A stretch of DNA of 46,818 bases from Candidatus Methanoperedens nitratireducens (GCF_000685155.1 NZ_JMIY01000001.1:109821-156638); one strand, 5' to 3'. Positions 1 through 9,264 are shown, counted from the first letter of the stretch. Numbers and translations are program-made. Notes: generated by a model not told the origin, from the letters alone.

Positions 1-61
1 TCCGTAAATACTCCCCTATTCTAATCTAACTCTGGGGTTCTTCTATTTATCGGATAGGCTC
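1..61 (-). mobile_element. Terminal end of an insertion sequence (left window edge)
   Basis: Read on the minus strand, positions 61 to 50 give GAGCCTATCCGA, preceded by ATTAA. The same 17 bases occur on the plus strand at 46756-46772, also facing out of the window. Beyond the 12-mer the two sequences differ, as expected for the left and right ends of one IS. The acyl-CoA synthetase reading frame breaks exactly at this string. The sequence resembles IS5-type terminal repeats from memory only; the transposase lies outside the window, so the family is not established. Confidence 0.6.
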
Positions 62-1467
62 TTAATCGCTATAACAGGTTTATTCCATGTTACTTCCCTG
101 ACAGCTCTCATGAATGCCCTGCCGTTCTTGATCTCCTCGATGTAAAGTATTATAGCTTTTGTATCAGCATCGTCTCTTGCAAATTTGAGGAATTCATCAA
201 AGCCCAGATCTGCCTGATTGCCTACACTTATAATCGCAGAAAAACCTATATCTATATCTTCCTGCAGGCTCCAGTCCACTGCTGTGGTAATAGTAGCGCC
301 GCTTTGTGATATAAATGCAAGGCGGCCGGGTCTTGGAGATGCAGGGTCAAACGTGGCATTGATCCTTTTATGCGGCAGGATTATTCCAAGGCAGTTCGGA
401 CCAACCATACGGATGCCATATTTTCGTGCGATCTGTAAAACCTTATCTTCAAGGATTCTCCCCTCTTCGCCTGTTTCCTTAAAGCCTGCGGATATAACAA
501 CAGCCAGTTTTACACCTTTTTTACCTGCCTCTTCTATAACTTCCGGGACGACTGGTGCTGGGACTGTTATAATTGCAAGATCAACACTGTCAGGAATGGC
601 TATCAGGGATGGATATGCTTCGCGCCCGAGTATCTCTTTTCTTTTTGGGTTTACAGGATATAATCTACCCGGAAAATCCAGCAGGTTCCTGAAGACTGCA
701 TATCCGATCTTTTTGGGATCAGAAGAGGCACCAGCAGCGGCAATAGATCCGGGGTAAAAAATCCCTGCCTGGACTTCCTTTTCAATTTTTTCCCCGGGCT
801 CAGTCACCTCATCACCTTCATAAATTCTTGCATCAACAGCGCATGCCCCTTTTTCGTATAATATCAATGGATTGATATCAAATTCAACCAGTTTGTTACT
901 CTCATAGAATAGTTCAGATACTTTACCAATAATTTCAGTCAGCACCTTCTCATCCCTGGGTGGCTCACCTCTATAACCTTTTATTAAAATGTATCCCTTT
1001 ATTTCCCGTATCATCTTCTCTATCTCGTCTTCCCCGATAGGAAGTACCTTTAATGATACATCCCTCATAATTTCGACAAGTTTACCACCAAGCCCAAAAG
1101 TAATGACCTTCCCGAAGGATGGATCGGTTTTTCCACCTATTATCAGCTCCAATCCAGAGGGCATCTCCTTTTCAATGATTATTCCGGTTATGTCAGCGTC
1201 AGGAACGTTTTTCTTCACATTCTGGATTATCGTTTCAAATGCGTTTTTCACCTCATCCTTATTTTTTATCCCGGTTACAACACCGCCTGCATCACTTTTA
1301 TGAACAACCTGCAAAGAGACTATTTTTGCCACAACAGGGTAGCCCATTTTTTCTGCAATCCTTACAGCCTCATCTGCATTATTTACAATCTTATACTCTG
1401 GAACCGGAATGTCATGTCTCTTCAGCAGACCATATCCTTCAGCCTCGCTTAACATTCTTCCTGGCAT
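43..1467 (-). pseudogene. ADP-forming acetyl/acyl-CoA synthetase, beta-alpha fusion, 3'-truncated by an IS end
   Basis: The intact enzyme makes acyl-CoA from acid, ATP and CoA, or the reverse with ATP synthesis. Residues 1-230 are an ATP-grasp (beta) domain with the KIVSLQVVHKSDAGGV segment. Residues about 235-474 are a CoA-binding Rossmann domain plus the start of the next domain (VGPNCLG, ISQSGA, SVGNQAD). Family members continue after the VIAIKS strand with an SHTGS-containing ligase_CoA domain carrying the phosphorylated histidine, for a total near 700 aa. Here the frame instead reads SLSDK and stops inside the IS terminal sequence. The gene starts 3 nt after phaC and is surely co-transcribed with it. 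As it stands the product lacks the catalytic histidine and is probably inactive in this strain or assembly. Confidence 0.8.
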
Positions 1468-1470
1468 AAC

Positions 1471-2643
1471 TTACCCGGTTGAATGCGCCTTTATCCACTT
1501 AACAATCTTTGGCCAGTTCTCCCCGAGGGGCTTTAAACCCATAAATAATCCGATGTGACCGCCGTTGGCTGTATCCTTTACAATCTCGGATTTATCAGTC
1601 CCGAGATGTTTTTCAGCATTGAAGACCTGTTCTTTCGGAGTTATGTCATCTCTTTCTCCACCCAGCAGGTATACAGGACACTTTATATCACCCAGGCTCA
1701 ACTTCTTCCCAAGTCCAATAAACTCCCCTTTGAAAAACCTGTTCTCCTTAAAAAGCTCTTTAACTACCTGAAGATACCACTTTCCTGGAAGATCAATGGT
1801 ATATTCATACCATCTCTCAAAAATCTCAAACCTCTTAACATATGCCGGGTTATTGATGCGTTCGTAGAGCGCCACGTACTTACCGATGTACTGTTCATTC
1901 GGGTGAAGGCTTTTGAAGCCATCAAGCATGAAATCGCCCTTCAGAACTCCTCCTCCTATCGCCACAAGCCCCTCAAAGAATTCCATGGGAAACCTGTGCG
2001 CATACTCTATTATTGTACCATCTCCAGCATCGGTATCTATAGGAGCACCACCAAGAATGAGTGTGTTTACCTTATCCGGGAACCTTGCAGCATACATAGC
2101 ACCCAGCCATCCACCCTGGCACATTCCTGCGAGATTGACGCGCCCGCCTAATTCATCAACACAGATATCCAGCTCACTCAGATAGTTGTTTATGTTGTAA
2201 TATTTAATCTCCTCGGTTGCGCTCTTCCAGTCTATAGAACATACGTTTTTAATCCCATTCCCAATAAGCGTTTCAACCAGGCTCTGTTTTGTGTTAAAGT
2301 CAACTATTGCTGAAGCATGACCCGCGTAAGGCGGTATTATAAGCGTATAGATACCGTTCCCTCCACGGGAGAAATCCCTCAGTTTCAATGTATGCAGATC
2401 TATTCGTATGCTATTTTTTGTTGCCCATGCCGGCTCCGGTCTCTCAATCTGCGTTTTTTCAAACACTTTTAAGAATTTGAGATAATCTCTGAGAGCTTCT
2501 ATATTCTCCTTTGTAACTTCTGTATTCTTTTTAATATAATCTGTATAGATTACAGGTGGCAGCACGAATGGATTCCCGTTTTCAGTGAATCTAGATACAC
2601 CTTTAATCTCTCTTTCTTCGCCTGTCTTGATCGCCTTAATCAT
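1471..2643 (-). CDS. phaC: Poly(3-hydroxyalkanoate) synthase-like protein (class III PhaC family)
   Basis: Alpha/beta-hydrolase-fold enzyme that polymerises hydroxyacyl-CoA into polyhydroxyalkanoate granules. The lipase-like box reads GMCQGG with the nucleophile at Cys175 in place of serine. The rest of the triad is Asp332 or Asp333 (GERDDIT) and His363 (GGHIGLFMG). At 390 aa it matches the short class III/IV synthases, whose activity needs a partner (PhaE or PhaR); none is visible here. A Shine-Dalgarno-like GGAGTGAG lies just upstream of the ATG, and a TATA-like element at 2686-2697 fits a short leader. The acyl-CoA synthetase follows after 3 nt. PhaC is rare in archaea outside haloarchaea and thaumarchaea but is known from Methanoperedens. 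A related acyltransferase or depolymerase role cannot be excluded. Confidence 0.8.
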   Translation of the reverse strand: MIKAIKTGEEREIKGVSRFTENGNPFVLPPVIYTDYIKKNTEVTKENIEALRDYLKFLKVFEKTQIERPEPAWATKNSIRIDLHTLKLRDFSRGGNGIYTLIIPPYAGHASAIVDFNTKQSLVETLIGNGIKNVCSIDWKSATEEIKYYNINNYLSELDICVDELGGRVNLAGMCQGGWLGAMYAARFPDKVNTLILGGAPIDTDAGDGTIIEYAHRFPMEFFEGLVAIGGGVLKGDFMLDGFKSLHPNEQYIGKYVALYERINNPAYVKRFEIFERWYEYTIDLPGKWYLQVVKELFKENRFFKGEFIGLGKKLSLGDIKCPVYLLGGERDDITPKEQVFNAEKHLGTDKSEIVKDTANGGHIGLFMGLKPLGENWPKIVKWIKAHSTG

Positions 2644-2685
2644 ATTAACTCACTCCGCTCATGAAGTATTTGTCGTTCCCATCGT

Positions 2686-2697
2686 ATTAATATATGT
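2686..2697 (-). promoter_or_regulatory. Putative TATA box of the phaC operon
   Basis: Minus-strand ACATATATTAAT. Its centre is about 48 nt upstream of the phaC start, so transcription would begin near 2666 and leave a leader of roughly 20 nt that includes the GGAGTGAG ribosome site. Position and composition fit an archaeal TATA box. Confidence 0.4.
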
Positions 2698-2769
2698 AAG
2701 AATCTGCAGTCCAGCATCGCTTTGCTCCGGATCAGGGATTGCATCCTTAAAAATAGAACTAAAGAAAAA

Positions 2770-2821
2770 TTATATAATGGAGAGGAGTTCTATAATTGTA
2801 TATCAGCATAAATACGCTGAT
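2770..2821 (+). promoter_or_regulatory. copB promoter: TATA box plus inverted repeat at the predicted start of transcription
   Basis: TTATATAA at 2770-2777 is a strong archaeal TATA box. About 25-30 nt downstream, at 2802-2821, lies ATCAGC, 8 nt, GCTGAT, a perfect 6-bp inverted repeat covering the expected transcription start. That is a usual place for a repressor site, here presumably for a copper sensor. The sensor is not encoded next door. The repeat could instead be a leader hairpin. Confidence 0.45.
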
Positions 2822-2841
2822 GTCTTCTGCAGGGGTTCACT

Positions 2842-5133
2842 ATGAAAAATCAATACGAAACGATAAGGCTGGAAGTTCGCGATTACATACGTCCAGAGTG
2901 CTCCTGTAAGGTAGAGGACATAGCGAAGTCTGTTGAGCACGTTGTTGACTCTAATTTTGATCCTGTGAACAACATACTGATGGTTAAAGCTCATAAGGGC
3001 ATGGTCAATGCCAGGGATATAATAGATGAGTTAAAAAGATGCATGGTGCGCTGCGAAGAGGGTCAAACTGCCCGTATGGAACCTGAGGCTAAAACTGAGC
3101 ATATGGAACATATGGAACACGAGGCAAGACCCTATCGCGAGATGAGAGCTGCCGTGGAGAAGCCGGCTGTACATGACCACCATGCTATGATGGAAGCACA
3201 GATGAAGCGGAACTTTATTATCGCCGCAATCTTCACTATCCCGACATTGATCCTGTCACCATCGATCCAGGAATGGTTTGGGTACACTCTGCCGCCATCT
3301 CCTGCCTGGGATATCCTGCTTGTTCTCACAGCTTCCATCGTGATCTTATACGCGGGCTCTGTTTTCTATACAGGCTCGGTCAAAGCCCTCAGAATGCGTA
3401 CGCTTGATATGAACGTTCTGGTAAGCATTGCATTGTTATCAGGGTATTTCTACAGTCTGGGTGCTACTTTCGTATTCGAAGCGCCTGATTTTTACTGGGA
3501 GATAAGCACCCTGGCTACATTCATTCTTTTCGGGCACTGGATGGAAATGAGGGCAGCGAGGAGCGCGGCAGGAGCCTTAAGAGAGCTTGTGAAATTGATC
3601 CCGCCCACTGCCAATCTGATAAAAAACGGCGGGGTTGTCGAGGTTCCTACTTCAGATCTAAAAATTGGAGATATTGTTCTTGTCAGACCGGGTGAGAAGG
3701 TTCCGATAGATGGTGTGGTGACAGAGGGCGAAACATCGATTAATGAAGCTATGATCACAGGTGAATCAAAGCCGGTTGAAAAGAAGAAAGGAAGCGAGGT
3801 TATTGGAGGAACCATAAATTTTGAAGGCGCTATCCGGGCTCAAGTGACAAAAACCGGTGAAGAAACAGCGATTGCACAGATTATCAGGCTTGTTGAGGAG
3901 ACCATAGCTTCCAAGCCCAAGGTTCAGAAACTGGCAGACAGAGCAGCCAGCTACCTGACTCTTGCAGCGATCTTTGTAGGCGGAGGAACGTTCGCTTTCT
4001 GGTTCGGGATTGGAGCAGGAAGCCTTTTCGCTCTTACACTTGCTATCACGGTCATAGTCATTACCTGCCCTCATGCTTTAGGCCTGGCCATCCCAACCGT
4101 CACATCGGTATCTACGACCATAGCTGCCCATAACGGGATCCTGATAAAGAATTTTGAAGCAATGGAAATTGCGAAAAAGATCGACATTGTAGTATTTGAC
4201 AAGACAGGAACACTGACAAAGGGAGAGTTCGGGGTTACAGACATTATCAGGTTAGGGGACTGGGCTGAAAAAGAAATCCTGAGAACAGCAGCGGCCATAG
4301 AGGTCAATTCAGAGCATGTTATAGCAAAAGGAATAGTAAAAAGAGCACAGCAAAAAGACATACTGGATATAAAAGCTGAGAAGTTTACGGCTATTCCGGG
4401 GAAGGGCGCTAAGGCGACGGTTGGTGAGAACGAGGTTTACATAGGCAATGCTAATCTTATGAGGGACCTGAAGATAAACACTGAAGAACACCAGGATGTG
4501 GTCTCAAAACTTTCCTCTCAGGGTAAGACAGTTGTTTACGTTGCAACTGATAAGGGGCTACAGGGCTTAATAGCAATGGCTGATCTGATAAGGGATGAAT
4601 CTAGAGAAGCAGTTAAATCTCTAAAAGAACTTGATCTGGAAGTAGCTATGCTTACAGGAGACAATAAACAGACAGCAGCCTACGTTGCTAAAGAGCTTGG
4701 CCTGACCACTTTCTTTGCCGAGGTTCTTCCAGAACAAAAAGCGAATACAATAAAGGGACTGCAAGATCAGGGAAAGAGAGCGGCAATGGTGGGAGATGGC
4801 ATAAACGATGCACCTGCCCTGGTTCAAGCAAATGTCGGAATAGCGATCGGCGCCGGCACAGATGTTGCAGTTGAATCTGCTGATGTTGTTCTAATCAAGA
4901 ACGACCCAAGAGATGTCTCCAGGCTCATCAGGCTAAGCAATATAATCATGCGCAAGATGAACCAGAACCTGTTCTGGGCAACAGGTTATAATGTTGTGGC
5001 AATCCCGGTAGCAGCAGGCGTACTTGTTCCCTACGGGATAGTTCTAAGACCTGAGTTTGCCGCATTGATCATGTCCGCAAGCTCCATAAGCGTCGTCGCC
5101 AATGCTCTTCTGATGAGACGGGCAAGAATCTGA
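2842..5133 (+). CDS. copB: P1B-type copper-exporting ATPase, CopB-like (CPH motif)
   Basis: Membrane pump driving copper out of the cytoplasm with ATP. The family signature is the membrane CPH motif at residues 409-411, typical of the P1B-3 (CopB) subgroup rather than CPC of CopA. Also visible are TGES near 306, the phosphorylated Asp453 in DKTGT, and the GDGIND hinge at about 651-656. The N-terminal region resembles a metal-binding domain but has a CSC pair (near 20-22) instead of CxxC. It is followed by a His/Met-rich stretch (HMEHMEH, HDHH), a common CopB trait. Length (763 aa) is normal. The gene stands alone on its strand, with a GGGG ribosome site before the ATG and its own TATA box and inverted repeat. 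Cu(I) versus Cu(II) preference cannot be read from sequence. Confidence 0.88.
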   Translation: MKNQYETIRLEVRDYIRPECSCKVEDIAKSVEHVVDSNFDPVNNILMVKAHKGMVNARDIIDELKRCMVRCEEGQTARMEPEAKTEHMEHMEHEARPYREMRAAVEKPAVHDHHAMMEAQMKRNFIIAAIFTIPTLILSPSIQEWFGYTLPPSPAWDILLVLTASIVILYAGSVFYTGSVKALRMRTLDMNVLVSIALLSGYFYSLGATFVFEAPDFYWEISTLATFILFGHWMEMRAARSAAGALRELVKLIPPTANLIKNGGVVEVPTSDLKIGDIVLVRPGEKVPIDGVVTEGETSINEAMITGESKPVEKKKGSEVIGGTINFEGAIRAQVTKTGEETAIAQIIRLVEETIASKPKVQKLADRAASYLTLAAIFVGGGTFAFWFGIGAGSLFALTLAITVIVITCPHALGLAIPTVTSVSTTIAAHNGILIKNFEAMEIAKKIDIVVFDKTGTLTKGEFGVTDIIRLGDWAEKEILRTAAAIEVNSEHVIAKGIVKRAQQKDILDIKAEKFTAIPGKGAKATVGENEVYIGNANLMRDLKINTEEHQDVVSKLSSQGKTVVYVATDKGLQGLIAMADLIRDESREAVKSLKELDLEVAMLTGDNKQTAAYVAKELGLTTFFAEVLPEQKANTIKGLQDQGKRAAMVGDGINDAPALVQANVGIAIGAGTDVAVESADVVLIKNDPRDVSRLIRLSNIIMRKMNQNLFWATGYNVVAIPVAAGVLVPYGIVLRPEFAALIMSASSISVVANALLMRRARI

Positions 5134-5135
5134 AT

Positions 5136-6260
5136 TCAAACTATAATCCTTTTTGCATACTCGATCATCCTTTTAAAATCATCAGGATCTGGTTCATATC
5201 TTGCAAATTTAACAAGATCGCAGAGCATGAAACACTGCCTTGTATCTTCTATATATATCTCATCCTTTGATCCTTTAATAACCCTGAGTATCTCATCGCT
5301 TGTGAGTTCGTTGATTCCAAGCATTTCCTTAAAGTATGTTCTCAGGGCACCCGATGCCTCCAGGTATGCCTCTTTCTGCATACCGCTGTTGAACATCCCA
5401 ACTGCCCGATCCAGTTTCGCCAGAGCTTCTTCCCCGGGATTTGCCTGCACCGGAAGGGAAAGTTGGACAGGTAAAAGCTCATTACTGCTCAAGTATCTCT
5501 TATATAGGTATATCCCTAGCAGCGGAATTACAAGAAAGATGAGCATCCAGTAGGGCCAGGACCTGGGTTCTTCCTTCATCCTGAAAAATTCACTGTTATT
5601 TTCAATCCTGTTGCCTGGCTCATCCTGCATCCCCTGATCGTCCTGCTGCTTGCGATCCATCTCATCCTTGAGGTTCTGCATATCCTGATCCGATTGCTGG
5701 ATATCACCGGGTGATGAACCCTGCTGCTGACGGTTGATCTGTCCATCGATTATCAATACTGATGATGATGTAGAATATGATGTACTGCGCTTGATCACAC
5801 CATCGCAGTTGTAGATGCTGGTGATACCCTGCAGCAGTCCGGAGGATGCCCCCTGTTTTATGGATATCTTTAATGGTTCGGATTTTATTGATTCACGGTC
5901 TCCTGTGTCTGGATTTGTATAGGTGACAGTAGCAGGGTCAAGCGTAAAATCACCAGCAGAGAACGCCTGTATCTTACGATTATACGTTACTGTAGTGTTT
6001 TGATTACCGAGCAGGGTATAATCATAGCACTGTATCTCAAGCCCGTTGCTTCCAAGAATATTACTATCCTGTACGACCACAGGTATAGATCGACCGAAAG
6101 GATTCTCAAACTCAAGGGATATAGTTATGCTGTCGTCAGTTGTTATATCTGTATCCTGCACTACCTTTTTAACATACAACTGCTTGGCAGATGCTGTACC
6201 TGAAATTATTAGCAAGATACACAAGCACAGTATTTTTAGCCTCATATTTCCATCGATCAT
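5136..6260 (-). CDS. BatD-like membrane protein (oxygen-tolerance/aerotolerance family)
   Basis: A signal peptide (about residues 1-25, ending GTASA) is followed by a beta-rich exported domain of the BatD type (residues 30-160) and a Gln/Asp-rich linker (about 175-215). One membrane helix (near 236-258) comes next, and then a helical cytoplasmic tail of about 110 residues. Its ATG overlaps the stop codon of the upstream VWA gene (ATGA), so the two are translationally coupled. Bat proteins usually work with a MoxR AAA+ ATPase and a DUF58 protein; neither is in this window. The function of the family is poorly defined and has been linked to stress tolerance and cell-envelope assembly. The assignment rests on architecture and partner gene, as sequence conservation in BatD is weak. 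Confidence 0.6.
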   Translation of the reverse strand: MIDGNMRLKILCLCILLIISGTASAKQLYVKKVVQDTDITTDDSITISLEFENPFGRSIPVVVQDSNILGSNGLEIQCYDYTLLGNQNTTVTYNRKIQAFSAGDFTLDPATVTYTNPDTGDRESIKSEPLKISIKQGASSGLLQGITSIYNCDGVIKRSTSYSTSSSVLIIDGQINRQQQGSSPGDIQQSDQDMQNLKDEMDRKQQDDQGMQDEPGNRIENNSEFFRMKEEPRSWPYWMLIFLVIPLLGIYLYKRYLSSNELLPVQLSLPVQANPGEEALAKLDRAVGMFNSGMQKEAYLEASGALRTYFKEMLGINELTSDEILRVIKGSKDEIYIEDTRQCFMLCDLVKFARYEPDPDDFKRMIEYAKRIIV

Positions 6261-7198
6261 GGAAGTATCCTGTATCGTCCAAACCTGAGGTACAGTTCAG
6301 CAAGCAGTATACCTATAGACACCAGGATTACCCAGTCTTTTATACTTGAATACTCAGGCTCACGTTCTATTTTTTTTGGCAGCTCACTGTATATGCGCGA
6401 AAGTGTTGAGCTATCCACAGATTTGAAATACTGTCCGTTTGTTTCTTTTGCTATCTTCTGCAGCGTGGCCTCATCCAGATTGGCATACTGGGGGTTGCCG
6501 AGCCAGTCAGATCCCAGGATCACCTCATCCTGTGAGCCTATACCCACAGTATACACCTGGATACCATTTGTCTTTGCAAACCTGATGGCCTCATCCGGAT
6601 TGATAACACCTGCGTTATTTACGCCGTCGCTCATGAGGATAATCACCCTCTTTTTGTTGGGGATCGATGTTGCCATATCCACAGCAAGTGCAAGTCCGTC
6701 ACCGAGTGCTGTCTCACCCTCTGTCTGTTTTATCGCCGCAAGTTTCTCGAGCACCTTATCCCTGTAAGGGGATAGATAGGCGGACGTCGTAGCTCCGCTT
6801 GAGAAAACAACGATGCCTGCATTGTCCTTACTGCTCAGTTCATTAATCAGTATCCTTGCGCTCTCTTTGGCAGCCTCAAGCCGTGTGGGTTTATAGTCAG
6901 TTACTGCCATACTTCCAGAGATATCCATTACAATCACCACGTTAACTCCCTCTTTTGTCTGCCTGAGAGGTATATGCGGATCTGCAAGGGCTGTGATCAA
7001 TATGGCTATTAAAATTATATGTATATAAAAAAGAACCTCCTTTGCTTTTGATTTTCCTGTACCTGCCTCTTTTATTAACGAGATATTGCTGAATTTGATA
7101 GCTGCAGCCTTTTTCTTTTTTATGGATTCTTTATAAAAATACCAGATCAGGGGTATTAATAAAAGAGCAATAAACCAAAGAGGGTTCTCAAAGTTCAT
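6257..7198 (-). CDS. BatA-like membrane-anchored von Willebrand factor A protein
   Basis: 313 aa. Two N-terminal membrane segments (about residues 7-22 and 57-72) flank a short basic loop, as in the BatA/aerotolerance-regulator N-terminal domain. A VWA domain follows with an intact metal-binding MIDAS motif, MDISGSM (Asp92, Ser94, Ser96). A last membrane helix lies near residue 285-300 (WVILVSIGILLAELYL). The VWA domain would face outside and bind a protein partner through a divalent metal. It is the first gene of a two-gene operon with the BatD-like gene, overlapping it by 4 nt. No convincing ribosome site precedes the ATG. Confidence 0.78.
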   Translation of the reverse strand: MNFENPLWFIALLLIPLIWYFYKESIKKKKAAAIKFSNISLIKEAGTGKSKAKEVLFYIHIILIAILITALADPHIPLRQTKEGVNVVIVMDISGSMAVTDYKPTRLEAAKESARILINELSSKDNAGIVVFSSGATTSAYLSPYRDKVLEKLAAIKQTEGETALGDGLALAVDMATSIPNKKRVIILMSDGVNNAGVINPDEAIRFAKTNGIQVYTVGIGSQDEVILGSDWLGNPQYANLDEATLQKIAKETNGQYFKSVDSSTLSRIYSELPKKIEREPEYSSIKDWVILVSIGILLAELYLRFGRYRILP

Positions 7199-7352
7199 CG
7201 TGTTATATCTGTTTTTTTTCCATCCCTTATCTGAGTTTTGATTTGAATCTGTAAGATACCAGAGGATAATAAAAAGTTTCTGATATATAGCAACAATACC
7301 GAAAGATATATTCTATATCTACAGCCATAAACTAGAGAGAAGAGGTAGCGGT

Positions 7353-7967
7353 TTGAGATTCATATGGTCAATGATAACACACTGTAGATGGCTTTTTAAG
7401 ACATATTTTAATTTTAAATACAGGATGAAACCTGATCCATATCAGATAAATACATCAAGGTATGAGCAGACTAAAATCGCTAAAAGTATTGAAAAGATCA
7501 GAGGACAAAAATTTCAAAATGTTCTTGAGATCGGCTGCGGTGCAGGATACCATACCGAATTCTTACTGCCGTTCTCCGACAGGATGCTGTGTATCGATAA
7601 TTCAGGTGAGGCCTTAAAGAGGGCAAGAGAAAAAATATCCGATGAACGGGTGACCTTCAAGCAGTTAGACCTGGTTACTGATAACCTGGATGAAAAATTT
7701 GATCTGATCTTCTGCTCGGAGGTTTTATATTATCTTGACTTAGAGCAACTGCATGCAGCATCTGCCAGGATCATTGATTGGTTGAATACAGGAGGCACGT
7801 TAATACTTGTTCATGCACTTATAGAAGGTAAATATATTGAGAGAAGCATCCTGAAAAGACCAGGTGCCAGAACAATCCACGGCTTATTTATGGAATCTGA
7901 CCAATTATGCACTATATACGATACAATTGAGAAATTCTACAGGATCACCGTGTTAAAAAGAAGGTAA
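7353..7967 (+). CDS. SAM-dependent methyltransferase (class I, NodS/UbiE-like fold)
   Basis: 204 aa. The SAM-binding motif I is VLEIGCGAGYHTEF starting at residue 57, followed by the acidic motif II end (CIDNS) and a motif IV region (FDLIFCSEVLYYL). The fold is therefore a class I methyltransferase acting on a small molecule or a modified substrate that cannot be named from sequence. The start used is TTG at 7353, preceded by AGAGGTAG; an ATG six codons in (7371) is an alternative. The gene is monocistronic and converges with the cytochrome gene, whose stop is 6 nt away. Confidence 0.75.
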   Translation: MRFIWSMITHCRWLFKTYFNFKYRMKPDPYQINTSRYEQTKIAKSIEKIRGQKFQNVLEIGCGAGYHTEFLLPFSDRMLCIDNSGEALKRAREKISDERVTFKQLDLVTDNLDEKFDLIFCSEVLYYLDLEQLHAASARIIDWLNTGGTLILVHALIEGKYIERSILKRPGARTIHGLFMESDQLCTIYDTIEKFYRITVLKRR

Positions 7968-7973
7968 TTAGAT

Positions 7974-9257
7974 TTACCTTCTTCTAGCCAGTGCCACAAT
8001 CAGAAGCGCCCCGATTGCAAAGAGCAATTCAAAACCCGGTGCCTTTTGTGTTGATACTGAAGTTGATACCGGAGTCTCAGATTGTGTCGCGGTTGTTTCA
8101 GCTTTTACGAATTTATGTATGCCTTTTGCGTACTGTCCTGCCCATGCCTTGTCCTTATCGTTATGGCAGTTCAGGCATGCCCGGTCCAGCGTCACATAGC
8201 CATTGGCGAATTTTCCTGTATCGTCAAAGAACTTTGCATTGATATCTGTATTTATCTTGAATATATGAGTCTTCACATCACCTTTGAAACTGGCAGCATC
8301 TCCTACAGCCGATTTTCCTGCAGCAGGCATATGGCAATCAGTACATTTGATACCTGCCTTTTGCATCGTGCTTCCTGTGAAATCATTGTTCTGCTTGGGA
8401 TGGCATGTTGAGCATTGAGCCTTAATACTTGCTCCTGCTGTCGGGTTTGTCTGCCCGACACGGGTTCCCTTATGCGGGTCATGGCATGAGACACAGGACA
8501 GTTCCTTATGAGGGCTGTTAAGGAACTCAGGGTACTGCTCATGGTGTTCAATGAACCCATCTTTTGACATTATCTTTGTATCATCAGCGCCCCTGGTGTG
8601 GCATGCTCCGCACAGAGCAGCGGAATCATTCTTCAAGATGCCAACACCTTTTCCTCCGCCCTTAGCAACATGCACGCTTCCAGGTCCATGACAAGCCTCA
8701 CATCCTACGGATTTCTCTTCCCATGTTCCTACTATGCCAGGTTTGTTATCCTGGCTTCCGGTCAGGGAATAGCCTGTAGTATGGCAGTTACCGCAATCAA
8801 ATTTTTTAGTCTGGCCTGCGCTGTAATCTGCCCATTTTTTTGTTGCCAGAAGATACTGGTTTGAGCCGTTGATATCTTTGCCAGGTCCGGTCTTTGTGAT
8901 GATATACCCGTTGTTATCTAAAAATCGTGCCTTCCATGTCCATCCTCCTATAACAAGATAAAAATCATTGTATGTATATCCCTCAGGAGCTGGTATGGCC
9001 GGTGAATTAAACGCCTGGGCTTCAGCCGGGGTGTTTAATTTATACGGATGCCCGGATGTTCTCCAGTCGTTGTACTTATCCGAATGGCAGATCTTACACT
9101 TCTCAGACCCAACGTATGTCGATGCTGGATCGGGTTTAGTTACCGGAGCCATATGTTCACCTATCACGTACGTTTTTTCTGCATATACCTGCTGTGTTGC
9201 TGCGGAGAATATCATAGCAAGTACAAGCAGGAAGCCTATCCTTTTTATGTTTTTCAA
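7974..9257 (-). CDS. Octaheme c-type cytochrome with PGF-CTERM-like surface anchor
   Basis: Exported electron-transfer protein. Counting from the TTG start there are eight CxxCH heme sites: residues 54-58, 155-159, 186-190, 216-220, 255-259, 282-286, 305-309 and 361-365. Residues 1-26 form a signal peptide (ending QQVYA). The C-terminus has a Thr/Ser-rich linker, then APGFE (406-410), a hydrophobic helix and RRR, matching the tripartite signal cut by an archaeosortase, so the protein is probably anchored in the membrane or S-layer. TTG is chosen because GGAGG lies 7 nt upstream and the signal peptide begins there; the open frame running to 9362 would add a non-signal extension. The histidine-rich spacing recalls cytochrome c554-type proteins. 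The redox partner is not evident; metal, nitrogen-compound or inter-protein electron transfer are all possible. Confidence 0.88.
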   Translation of the reverse strand: MKNIKRIGFLLVLAMIFSAATQQVYAEKTYVIGEHMAPVTKPDPASTYVGSEKCKICHSDKYNDWRTSGHPYKLNTPAEAQAFNSPAIPAPEGYTYNDFYLVIGGWTWKARFLDNNGYIITKTGPGKDINGSNQYLLATKKWADYSAGQTKKFDCGNCHTTGYSLTGSQDNKPGIVGTWEEKSVGCEACHGPGSVHVAKGGGKGVGILKNDSAALCGACHTRGADDTKIMSKDGFIEHHEQYPEFLNSPHKELSCVSCHDPHKGTRVGQTNPTAGASIKAQCSTCHPKQNNDFTGSTMQKAGIKCTDCHMPAAGKSAVGDAASFKGDVKTHIFKINTDINAKFFDDTGKFANGYVTLDRACLNCHNDKDKAWAGQYAKGIHKFVKAETTATQSETPVSTSVSTQKAPGFELLFAIGALLIVALARRR

Positions 9258-9264
9258 ATCTTTT

